This document shows, piece by piece, positions 31,600 to 38,436 of a stretch of DNA of 64,000 nt. Both the position numbers and the translations under genes were made by a program. The first letter of the stretch is position 1, and every line of letters begins with the position of its first letter. The notes under the pieces are model-generated. The model saw nothing but the letters and a program-made list of their open reading frames with translations. It searched no databases and was not told where the DNA came from. Source of the stretch: Acidicapsa acidisoli (GTDB lineage Bacteria > Acidobacteriota > Terriglobia > Terriglobales > Acidobacteriaceae); contig NZ_JAGSYI010000004.1 of assembly GCF_025685625.1 (NCBI RefSeq), forward strand, positions 620,001 through 684,000, in the 5' to 3' direction.

Positions 31600-32450
31600 G
31601 TGTCATCGCCAAATTGCTGGATGGCTTAATCGACTACGCTGGTCTTTATCCTCCAGCCAGCCTCGATTTGCCCGCGGTGGTGCGCAACTATCTTTACTAT
31701 CGACAAGGAAAAGACGCGGCTGTTCTTGGAAGACTGGTTATTGATTTGAGCCGGATGGAAGAACTGCGAAGCTTCGCGCGCGATTCGCTGCAGGAACTTC
31801 TTCTGAGTATTACTGCTTCGGCAAGCCTCGATGTAGATAGCTTGAATCGCTTAATGGATGCCGGACTGCCAATTGAAGCGATTGAGATAAAAGCCAACGC
31901 GCCCTCTGTGATTCAGTGCATTGCCGCGCAATTGCCTGTTGAAGTGGTGACCTACTTCGAGGTGCCGGTTGAAGGTACAGATGCCGGGGTACTCGATGCT
32001 ATTTGCGCGGCCAGTGCGAGGGTTAAACTACGCTTGGGTGGATTGGCAGCGGAGACGTTCCCATCATCGCTAGCAGTTGCACGTATGTTGCAGGCCATTG
32101 CAGAGCGCCATCTTCTTTTTAAAGCTACGGCTGGACTGCATCATCCACTGCCTGGACGCTATCCCTTCACAGATGCACCGGACAGTGCAGCAGGAACGAT
32201 GCACGGCTTTGTGAATCTTAACTGCGCCGCAGCTTTGCTTTATCTCGGCGGTGATGTAGCTGATGCAGTACTGATCCTCGATGAGATGGAGCGAGACGCA
32301 TGGCAGGTATCAACAGAGACCATCGCGTGGCATGACCTTCGCTGGAACTCCTTGCAAATGGAAGAGGTCCGGCAAGCTTTCTTCTGCGGCATTGGTTCGT
32401 GCTCATTCACACAGCCATTAGCGGAGATGGAGGCGTTGGGATGGAGGTGA
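31596..32450 (+). CDS. Conserved protein of unknown function in the tyrosine catabolic operon, 284 aa
   Basis: The start is the ATG at 31596, overlapping the hmgA stop (ATGA); the longer frame from 31509 lies inside hmgA. The protein looks soluble and alpha/beta, with alternating strands and helices as in a TIM barrel. Striking blocks are [11 protein letters not shown] (residues 13-23), [16 protein letters not shown] (142-157; K144, R146, GG 148-149), [10 protein letters not shown] (175-184; K176, H182, H183) and MHGFVNLN (202-209). I recall similar blocks in uncharacterised bacterial proteins but no assigned activity. It overlaps fahA by 10 bases. Placed between hmgA and fahA, it occupies the slot where maleylacetoacetate isomerase would be expected; this role is a hypothesis only. 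Confidence 0.8.
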   Translation: MSVIAKLLDGLIDYAGLYPPASLDLPAVVRNYLYYRQGKDAAVLGRLVIDLSRMEELRSFARDSLQELLLSITASASLDVDSLNRLMDAGLPIEAIEIKANAPSVIQCIAAQLPVEVVTYFEVPVEGTDAGVLDAICAASARVKLRLGGLAAETFPSSLAVARMLQAIAERHLLFKATAGLHHPLPGRYPFTDAPDSAAGTMHGFVNLNCAAALLYLGGDVADAVLILDEMERDAWQVSTETIAWHDLRWNSLQMEEVRQAFFCGIGSCSFTQPLAEMEALGWR

Positions 32451-33730
32451 GCCGAGAAAGCCGGATCGAATGCTGGATCAAATCTGCCAACGAGACTGGA
32501 TGCGATTTCCCGATCGAGAACCTGCCCTATGGAACGGTTCGCCATCGCGAACGGACATTTCTTGCGATAGCGATTGGTGACCGAATCTTGAATTTGCAAG
32601 CCTGCGCTTGCGACGGGCTATTCTCTTCGCTTTCTGAGCCAATTTTGAGGGCATGTGGCGCGGAATTACTCAATCCTCTCATGTCCCTCGGAAGAGAATC
32701 ATGGTCTGCGCTTCGGAGCCGCGTAACGGAGCTTCTGGATGCAAATCGTTCAGACGAGGAGATGCGAGACCGTGTGGCCCGGTGCCTTATCCCTATGCAG
32801 GATGCGGAGATGATACTGCCTGCACAAATAGGAGACTATACCGACTTCTACGCATCGATCCATCACGCAACGCGCGTAGGCAAGTTATTCCGTCCGGACA
32901 ATCCGCTATTGCCAAACTATAAGTACGTTCCGATCGGATATCATGGTCGCGCTTCGTCAATTGTAACGAGTGGAACGGAGATTCAGAGGCCTTCCGGTCA
33001 AATCAAAAATGCGGACGCGGAGCCGCTCTATGCTGCATCGCAAGCACTTGATTACGAACTGGAGATCGGAGCATTTATCGGGGTGGGAAATCGGCTGGGG
33101 CAACCAATTGCGATCGCCCAGGCTGAAGAACACGTCTTCGGCTTATGCCTGGTGAATGACTGGTCTGCGCGCGATTTGCAATCGTGGGAGTATCAACCGT
33201 TGGGGCCGTTTCTGGCGAAGAGCTTTGCGACGACGATCTCACCCTGGATCGTACCGATGGAGGCGCTGGCGCCGTATCGGGTACCGGCGGTCACCCGTGC
33301 ATCCAGCGATCCGACGCCCCTTCCCTATCTTTCTTCCTCGATTGCTGAAAAGGATGGTATCGAACTCACGCTCGAGGTTCTTCTTCAATCGCGAAGGATG
33401 CGTGAGGCGAAGCTGGCGCCTGCCCTTGTCAGCCAAGGCAATCTACGCGACCTGTATTGGACGATTCGACAATTGGTAACCCATCATGCGAGCAACGGGT
33501 GCAACCTGCGTCCAGGCGATCTGCTTGCGACTGGCACGGTTTCGGGATTGCACGAAGGGTCGGAGGGTTGTCTTTTAGAGATGAAGCACCGATCGGAGCC
33601 GCTCCATTTACCGAATGGAGAAAAACGCAGGTTCCTCGAAGATGGAGATCGAGTTATCTTGCGCGCATACGCGTCGAAAAATGGCTTGCCTAAAATCGGA
33701 TTTGGTGACTGCATGGGAACGATTGTGTGA
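32441..33730 (+). CDS. fahA: Fumarylacetoacetase
   Basis: FahA splits fumarylacetoacetate into fumarate and acetoacetate, the last step of tyrosine degradation. The ATG at 32441 (with GGAGGC upstream) gives 429 aa, close to the family norm of about 420. It shows the N-terminal SH3-like region (NLPYGTVRH), catalytic and metal-binding blocks DYTDFYASIHHATRVGKLFRP (about residues 115-135), GYHGRASSIV, ALDYELEIGAFIG, and LVNDWSARDLQSWEYQPLGPF. It closes the operon; no clear terminator hairpin follows. Confidence 0.95.
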   Translation: MEVSRESRIECWIKSANETGCDFPIENLPYGTVRHRERTFLAIAIGDRILNLQACACDGLFSSLSEPILRACGAELLNPLMSLGRESWSALRSRVTELLDANRSDEEMRDRVARCLIPMQDAEMILPAQIGDYTDFYASIHHATRVGKLFRPDNPLLPNYKYVPIGYHGRASSIVTSGTEIQRPSGQIKNADAEPLYAASQALDYELEIGAFIGVGNRLGQPIAIAQAEEHVFGLCLVNDWSARDLQSWEYQPLGPFLAKSFATTISPWIVPMEALAPYRVPAVTRASSDPTPLPYLSSSIAEKDGIELTLEVLLQSRRMREAKLAPALVSQGNLRDLYWTIRQLVTHHASNGCNLRPGDLLATGTVSGLHEGSEGCLLEMKHRSEPLHLPNGEKRRFLEDGDRVILRAYASKNGLPKIGFGDCMGTIV

Positions 33731-33939
33731 CCAATCGCCCTGCATGCAAGCCAGGAGCTCGAATGAAACTGTAACTCTTGGTTGGCTTGTCTGACCCGCT
33801 ACTTGTAGCTGAAGGCTGCCGATTAGCAGGAGGTGGGCGCCAACGTGGAAAAGTTCTCATTCAGGTGTATTTCGTAAACGTATTCAACGACATCCGTTTG
33901 AAAACCTCCGACACTGTCACCGCTGCACATCCGCCTCAG
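33731..33939. other. Non-coding stretch after fahA
   Basis: No gene is recognised in these 209 bases. From 33940 the minus strand carries the end of a decayed TPR gene (see the pseudogene entry). Confidence 0.35.
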
Positions 33940-34048
33940 TCAGTTGGCCAAGATTCGCTTCAGAGACAGGGCACTCCAGATTTGAGCGTACATGCGCGCC
34001 ATCTTCGCTGAAGCAATCCAAAGATGCTCAGGACGGCACTTTTCAAAT
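33940..34048 (-). pseudogene. 3' fragment of a decayed TPR protein gene, separated from its 5' part by the insertion element
   Basis: Reading the minus strand, an open frame ending with a TGA at 33940-33942 codes for a TPR-like tail (about EHLWIASAKMARMYAQ then SLKRILAN). It joins, through the 8-bp target site, to the TPR-like frame at 36648-36845. The frames do not match directly, so the gene was probably already decaying before or after the insertion. Confidence 0.45.
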
Positions 34049-34071
34049 GGGAACTATATACCTGAGTCCAC
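34049..34071 (+). repeat. Left terminal inverted repeat of the IS1595-family element
   Basis: These 23 bases are the exact reverse complement of 36617-36639. The preceding 8 bases TTTCAAAT are the target-site duplication. Confidence 0.95.
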
Positions 34072-34198
34072 TTCTTTTATGATTTAAGCCACGTCAATCC
34101 TTGCACGAATGAGCAGGCCTTCGGAATTATGCTTGGACTCGTTGGGTTTGTTGTGGGGCTTTGGCCTATTTCGCTAAACAACCGAAAGGCGTCAAGAA

Positions 34199-34489
34199 AT
34201 GAATGAAGCTGAGATCACAAAGGAAATTCGTGACATCAAGGATCGCCTCAAGAGGCTAGAACAGCCTCACGTTTCTCTGAGTGAAGAAGAGGCGGAGTAT
34301 TTTGCTCCAGAAGTTCTGCAAAGCGAAATCGTAACGAAAGTGGAAGCCTTATTGGAGACGCTGCGACGGATTCTTCCAGAGTTTTCCCGGACCTACGAGC
34401 AAGTCCATACCAAAATGCAAAACGACAAGCTACCCGATGCCAGCGTTCGCGCTCTCGCTGATCGCCTTGCCGAATCAGATCAAATCTGA
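34199..34489 (+). CDS. Cargo protein of unknown function, 96 aa, coiled coil
   Basis: A small acidic protein whose first 25 residues (EITKEIRDIKDRLKRLEQP) and middle (EALLETLRRILPEFSRTYEQV) look like amphipathic coiled-coil helices. There is no signal peptide and no family I recognise. It lies inside the insertion element, 127 bases from the left end, on the strand opposite to the transposase. The composition is protein-like, and the opposing minus-strand frame is rejected as its shadow. Only a weak Shine-Dalgarno (AAAGG, 13 bases upstream) is visible. Confidence 0.6.
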   Translation: MNEAEITKEIRDIKDRLKRLEQPHVSLSEEEAEYFAPEVLQSEIVTKVEALLETLRRILPEFSRTYEQVHTKMQNDKLPDASVRALADRLAESDQI

Positions 34490-34564
34490 TGGGGCGTGGG
34501 TAGCTAGTGGCTTTATAAATCTCCATGTAAACCTCTCTTTCACTATAGTGACGCCGTAGTCGGC

Positions 34565-34636
34565 TCACGCCATTTCGGTGAGCTCCTTGTACGTGATCCG
34601 CGCTCCCGCCGACTTAGCGAACAGGGATAGAGGATG
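34565..34636 (-). pseudogene. Transposase C-terminal remnant (IS1595 family)
   Basis: The minus strand encodes about 23 residues ending AGARITYKELTEMA, matching the C-terminus of the intact transposase (VGARITYKELTASA). The DNA downstream to about 34540 also resembles the sequence after the intact gene. Immediately upstream it is fused to a second copy of the start of the secreted cargo protein (ATG at 34653, reading MKLFLAI). This shows a deletion or recombination between two related elements. Confidence 0.75.
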
Positions 34637-34665
34637 GCAAGAAAGAGCTTCATGGGTCCCCTGGA

Positions 34666-35169
34666 TTAGTACGGTGGAAGTTTGGCAAGCATGGCAGCCA
34701 AACCGCTGATGTTAGTTGTACGAATTTTTGTATCTTCGGCAGAGCAGCCGCCCTCGATTTGCAGTGTGCGGTGGGTGAGAAGTTGCCGATAGAACTCAGT
34801 TGCTTTCTTGCCTCTAAGTTCCATCTGTGCGTATGCGGGAAAGTAAAGGAAACTGCCGGTTTGGGTGGGGCCTGCGTCGAATTGATACCGGAAGTCGCGG
34901 GGCACTCCCTAGTCCCACTGTTCCTCGGATGGCGTCTGGCAGGAGCGCTCCATGAGTATCGAGACGGCGACGACGATGCTGTTAATTCCCTTCGTTGGCG
35001 TCTCAAGCGCGACTGAGACTACCGGGTTCCCCTCGGATAGGAGGAAAGTCGGTTCCCGTTTACCGTCCAACCGAATCCCGCCGCCGTGCGCGTCCCATTG
35101 CGCCTGTGCGATGGTTGGCAGGGCTGCGTACGTGAGAAATAGGGCGGTGAGGGCAAGAAATAGCTTCAT
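34666..35169 (-). pseudogene. Secreted cargo protein gene with an in-frame TAG stop
   Basis: From an ATG at 35169 the frame encodes a signal peptide (MKLFLALTALFLTYAALP, cleaved near AQA) and a mature part. A TAG at 34909-34911 interrupts it after 86 codons. The same frame then continues for about 80 protein-like codons (PRDFRYQFDAGPTQTGSFLY ... AAMLAKLPPY) to a TAA. The second half shows clear coding character, so either the stop is a recent nonsense mutation or it is read through. No family is recognised. The start lies just inside a copy of the element's terminal sequence (35172-35184). Confidence 0.6.
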
Positions 35170-35171
35170 AA

Positions 35172-35184
35172 GGGAACTATATAC
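35172..35184 (+). repeat. Internal copy of the outer 13 bases of the element's terminal repeat
   Basis: GGGAACTATATAC matches the first 13 bases of the left terminal repeat in the same orientation. It sits between the divergent SinR-like and secreted cargo genes. It may mark the end of a smaller nested element (35172-36639, 1468 bp), or be reused as a promoter. Confidence 0.65.
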
Positions 35185-35209
35185 ATTCCATCGCTGTACA
35201 ATGCCAATC

Positions 35210-35452
35210 ATGGCTAATTACCTGATTGCGTACGATTTAACTGCCCCAGATTCCGACTACAGCGCTCTCATTGAAGCTTTGAGGGATAGAGGCGCTCATC
35301 ACCCACAAGAGTCAGTGTGGATTCTGAGAACGGGTGACACCCTGCCGGATGTAACTCAATACGTCTGTCTCTATGTCGATTGTGATCGGGACCGCCTACT
35401 TATCTACCCGATTACTGAAGATGATAAAGAGTACAACAGCCTGAATACCTAG
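35210..35452 (+). CDS. SinR-family / Cas2-fold-like small protein, 80 aa (cargo)
   Basis: The protein begins MANYLIAYDLTAPDSDYSAL; an ATG nine bases upstream is also possible. It continues with an IEALRDRGAHHPQESVWILRT-like stretch (residues 21-41) and ends with a charged strand (DRDRLLIYPITEDDKEY). This layout, a first strand YLIAYDL, a helix, then SVWIL, matches the small SinR-like proteins, whose ferredoxin-like fold resembles Cas2 and VapD. Those relatives are toxin- or nuclease-like or of unknown role. No cas genes or CRISPR are nearby. It is convergent with the transposase and lies inside the mobile element. Fold assignment is moderate; activity is not known. Confidence 0.65.
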   Translation: MANYLIAYDLTAPDSDYSALIEALRDRGAHHPQESVWILRTGDTLPDVTQYVCLYVDCDRDRLLIYPITEDDKEYNSLNT

Positions 35453-35662
35453 ACAGGCTGTTGTACTTCCGCTTCGCTCCTCACCAACTTGTCAGGAAGC
35501 CTCCCTGCCGGAGCGGTTGCCGTACTGTCTCCATTAAGTCCGTGGAAGAGGACTTTCAACGCATTCTCCTCTTCAACACTTTCGGGGATGAACCGAAAAC
35601 ATCCGTTCAACCAGCCAACTTTCATGTGGAACCTCGCTTTCACAATAGGTTCCGTAGTCCGC

Positions 35663-36583
35663 TTACGCCGAAGCGGTGAGTTCCTTGTAGGTGATCCTCG
35701 CGCCCACCGCCCGTCCGAGCAGGGAGTCGATCCGATCCATCGTATGATTCTTCACGTTTCCCTCGTTCAGCCGGAACGTGAACTCATCCACATACCGCTG
35801 TAGGTGTTTCGTGCTGAACGAGTGGTAGACGCCGTAGAAGCCCCGCTTGAGGACGGCCCAAACGCTTTCGATGCTGTTGGTATGCGCCATGCCGTTCACG
35901 AACTCCTTGGCGCTATGGTTCACAACTGCGTGGGTAAGCCGTCCAATTCCGCGATAGGCGGCGTGCTGATCCGTGCATAGCAAGGAGCCGTCCGCGACAG
36001 CAGCGTGGACCAGCCCCTGAATCTCCACCGCTCCGGTAGACTTGAGGACTTTACCCACAACACGACCGCCGCGTTCCCGAAGTCCGAGTACAGCCACTTT
36101 GCCTATCGCTCCCCGTCCCATCTTCAGTTTCTTCGATTCATGCTTGTTGGCTTCCTTACCGCCGATGTAGGTTTCGTCGGCTTCAACGATGCCGGACAGG
36201 AAATGGCTACCGTTTCCACAAGCATGACGAACCCTCTGGAGAAGGAACCAAGCAGATTTTTGCGTGATGCCGATCTCTTTCGCCAACTGAAGTGATGAAA
36301 CGCCTTTGCGGGCTGTCATTACGAGATAGAAGGCGTACAACCACTTGTCGAGGGAGATGTGAGACCGCTCCATGATCGTCCCGGTACGAACAGTGAAGTC
36401 GAATTTGCAACCGGGGCAGCGATAGAAGCCAACCGCCTTTAGCCTGTAGATCGGCTCAAAGGTTCCACAGGACGGGCAGGTTGGGGTGTTCCCCCAACGC
36501 TTTGCTTCCATGTACTTGCGGGCGGACCCCGCATCGGGAAAGCGGCGGTGAAGTTCGTAGGCGCTGATGGTTGAGCGGCTCAT
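35663..36583 (-). CDS. IS1595-family transposase, 306 aa
   Basis: An N-terminal zinc ribbon (CPSCGTFEPIY ... FYRCPGCKFDF, with C36/C39 and a second CxxC) is followed by the helix-turn-helix-like LAKEIGITQKSAWFLLQRVRHAC. The catalytic core shows first Asp in VEADETYIGGKE, second Asp in CTDQHAAYRG, and the NSIESVWAVLKRGFYGVYHSFS block ending HLQRYVDEFTFRLNEGN, as in ISXO2-like transposases. The gene is intact, with GAAGGTAG upstream of the ATG at 36583. The start lies 34 bases inside the right terminal repeat. Confidence 0.94.
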   Translation of the reverse strand: MSRSTISAYELHRRFPDAGSARKYMEAKRWGNTPTCPSCGTFEPIYRLKAVGFYRCPGCKFDFTVRTGTIMERSHISLDKWLYAFYLVMTARKGVSSLQLAKEIGITQKSAWFLLQRVRHACGNGSHFLSGIVEADETYIGGKEANKHESKKLKMGRGAIGKVAVLGLRERGGRVVGKVLKSTGAVEIQGLVHAAVADGSLLCTDQHAAYRGIGRLTHAVVNHSAKEFVNGMAHTNSIESVWAVLKRGFYGVYHSFSTKHLQRYVDEFTFRLNEGNVKNHTMDRIDSLLGRAVGARITYKELTASA

Positions 36584-36616
36584 CTACCTTCAACCTACGA
36601 ACCTCATTTAGATTTT

Positions 36617-36639
36617 GTGGACTCAGGTATATAGTTCCC
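36617..36639 (-). repeat. Right terminal inverted repeat of the IS1595-family element
   Basis: A perfect 23-base inverted copy of 34049-34071, followed by the target duplication TTTCAAAT at 36640-36647. Confidence 0.95.
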
Positions 36640-37317
36640 TTTCAAATGGTGTAGGCCGTTCTGCCCAGAAGATCGAGCGTCAATGCATGCCGATATTCCG
36701 ATTCGGCTGCAGCGTAATTTTTGTCAGCCTCATTCAGCCAACCTTGTGTAGAGGAGAGTCCAGCGAAGAAATCTTCGGTGAGGCCGCTCGCAACCTTCGA
36801 TGCCTCAGTCGCGCACCTCAGATACTCCCGTGCCTTTACTCGTATGCTTTTGAGTTATGGCAAGCTCTGCGAGGCTCGTGCATGCGTCAGCTACGCCAGC
36901 TTGATCATTGGTCCCCTCATACATGCGCAGTGCCTTCATTCGCATTTTCCATGCAGCGTCCATATCCCCCTTATCGCGATAGAGAGTTGCGTATGCGCTT
37001 AAGGCCGCCGCGTATTGCTCATAGAATTCCGGATTATTTCTCAGCAAGTTCAGAGACCGCTCGAAAGCGTTCTCAGCTTCCTGATATCTTCCCTCCTGGT
37101 GGTAAGCGATCGCGAGCAGTAACCAGGTTTGGCCGAGCTCCGGCGTAGTCATCGAGGCGGTCGCAGTTAGAGGCTTGAGATCTTCTATGACCTGGGCAAA
37201 CTGGCCTTGCTGATTGAGCTGGAATGCATGTTGAAGCTCCCGGAGCGTGTCTTCTTGTCCCCAGAGGGGCGCGGAAATGATAGCGATCGACAACAGATAT
37301 ATGCTTATTCGCCTCAT
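36640..37317 (-). pseudogene. TPR-repeat secreted protein gene, frameshifted and cut by the insertion element
   Basis: From the ATG at 37317 the frame gives a signal peptide (MRRISIYLLSIAIISAPLWGQ) and TPR units (LLLAIAYHQEGRYQEAENAFERS, YAAALSAYATLYRDKGDMD). It ends at a stop at 36805. In another frame the minus strand continues with TPR-like sequence (KAREYLRCATEASKVASGLT, then GWLNEADKNYAAAESEYRHAL) up to the insertion site. This implies a frameshift near 36845. The fragment at 33940-34048 is the likely remainder. The intact version would be a periplasmic TPR protein; no partner is evident. Confidence 0.65.
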
Positions 37318-37365
37318 AGCGTGATCCCTTCTCCTGAGTCGGATGTGCTATACCAACGAGCCTTG

Positions 37366-37710
37366 CTAGAGCGTCTTCATATAGCCGATCAAATCGTCTA
37401 TCTGTGCCTCGCTGAGACTGCTGAAGCCTGGCATTGTGTTTTTGCCCTCTGAAATGATCGTGCGTACCGCGGAGTCCGATGGCCGCGGCCGATGTGTCGT
37501 GTAGTAGCCCTTCATACCGGGACCGACGAGAACTTTTGAGCTGTGGGCGCTGTGGCAGGAGGCGCAGGATTGGGAGAAGAGCCGTTCTCCATTCGTGGAT
37601 ACCGGACTCACAGCACCCGCCAGGCTCTGTGATTTTGCCCACATCGCGACCACGCCCAACAAGGCGATCATCGCGAACGGCGTTGACTTTCTGCGAGAAT
37701 TACCCTTCAT
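37366..37710 (-). CDS. Mono-haem c-type cytochrome, 114 aa
   Basis: The ATG at 37710 starts a signal peptide (KSTPFAMIALLGVVAMWAKS). The haem site CASCH follows near residue 48 (LFSQSCASCHSAHSS). The distal Met is probably in GKNTMPGFSSLSEAQIDDLIGYMKTL, the classic class I cytochrome c ending. It is periplasmic. It may be the electron acceptor of the neighbouring isoquinoline-oxidoreductase-like pair, as such enzymes often have cytochrome c partners, but it is on the opposite strand. It also lies 48 bases upstream of the TPR pseudogene on the same strand. Confidence 0.88.
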   Translation of the reverse strand: MKGNSRRKSTPFAMIALLGVVAMWAKSQSLAGAVSPVSTNGERLFSQSCASCHSAHSSKVLVGPGMKGYYTTHRPRPSDSAVRTIISEGKNTMPGFSSLSEAQIDDLIGYMKTL

Positions 37711-37971
37711 GAAGGAAAGGTAGCGGCTGCACACAGCGAAGCGCGAGGGGTCTGTCGCTGGGCGCTCGAAATGCGGCGCGAAGTGAGGCAACAAGGACTG
37801 GGATGGATGGCAAAGGCCGCCAGTGGCAAGAACGCGCGCGAATTTGTCAAGAGGGCCCCTGTCAGAACTTTGCCCCGAGCCGTCCGCTTCGCGCCGCAGA
37901 ACTCTAGCTTTGCGACAATCGCATCACTCTCTCAACTCATTGCCGTTATCGTGATCTGTTGAAGGTGAACC

Positions 37972-38433
37972 GTGCCAGTCTCTTTCGTGTTGAACCATCG
38001 CAAGGTATCGCTCAACGTCGCTCCAGGTGATCCACTGCTCTGGGCGATCCGCGAGGCTGCTGGGTTAACCGGCACAAAATACGGCTGTGGTGCAGCACTT
38101 TGTGGGGCTTGCACGGTGCACCTTGACGGAAAGCCGATTCGCTCGTGCGTTACACCAGTTCATTCAGTTGCGGGAAAGTCGGTCACCACGATCGAAGGAG
38201 TTTCCGGCCCGACAGCACTTGCGGTCGAAAGCGCGTGGGAGCGCCTCAATGTCGTTCAATGCGGATATTGCCAGTCGGGCCAGATTATGTCCGCCATTGC
38301 GCTCCTTGAACGAAAGCCGTCCCCTGCTGACGATGACATCGACACCGCAATGAACGGCAACATCTGCCGCTGCGCCACGTATATGCGCATCCGCGCCGCC
38401 ATTCACGAAGCCGCGCGAATTCGGAAAGGATGA
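37972..38433 (+). CDS. 2Fe-2S subunit of a molybdenum hydroxylase (isoquinoline 1-oxidoreductase alpha-like)
   Basis: The start is GTG at 37972 with GAAGGTGA upstream. The 153-residue protein carries both clusters of the xanthine-oxidase family small subunit: the plant-ferredoxin type ([16 protein letters not shown] ... SC, about residues 39-62) and the second ([11 protein letters not shown] ... [10 protein letters not shown], about 98-145). It would pass electrons from the molybdenum subunit. That partner, encoded directly downstream, is broken in this genome copy, so this protein is probably orphaned. Confidence 0.9.
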   Translation: MPVSFVLNHRKVSLNVAPGDPLLWAIREAAGLTGTKYGCGAALCGACTVHLDGKPIRSCVTPVHSVAGKSVTTIEGVSGPTALAVESAWERLNVVQCGYCQSGQIMSAIALLERKPSPADDDIDTAMNGNICRCATYMRIRAAIHEAARIRKG

Positions 38434-38436
38434 GCG

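Larger units (their letters stand above)
34049..36639. mobile_element. Complete IS1595-family element with cargo genes, 2591 bp
   Basis: The ends are perfect 23-bp inverted repeats (34049-34071 and 36617-36639, starting GGGAACTATATACC). They are flanked by an 8-bp direct repeat TTTCAAAT (34041-34048 and 36640-36647), the duplication length known for IS1595. One intact transposase (35663-36583) lies at the right end. The element is well over twice the size of a simple IS1595, because it also carries a 96-codon gene, a transposase remnant, a secreted-protein gene with an internal stop, and a SinR/Cas2-like gene. It interrupts a TPR gene remnant. The perfect ends suggest a recent move. Confidence 0.92.

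Noticed and set aside
34248-34568. 106-codon minus-strand frame opposite the coiled-coil cargo gene
   Set aside because: The plus-strand protein has clear helical, charged heptad character; the minus frame is its shadow plus the transposase remnant.
35201-35452. CRISPR-Cas locus suggested by the Cas2-like protein
   Set aside because: No direct-repeat array and no cas1 or effector gene anywhere in the window.
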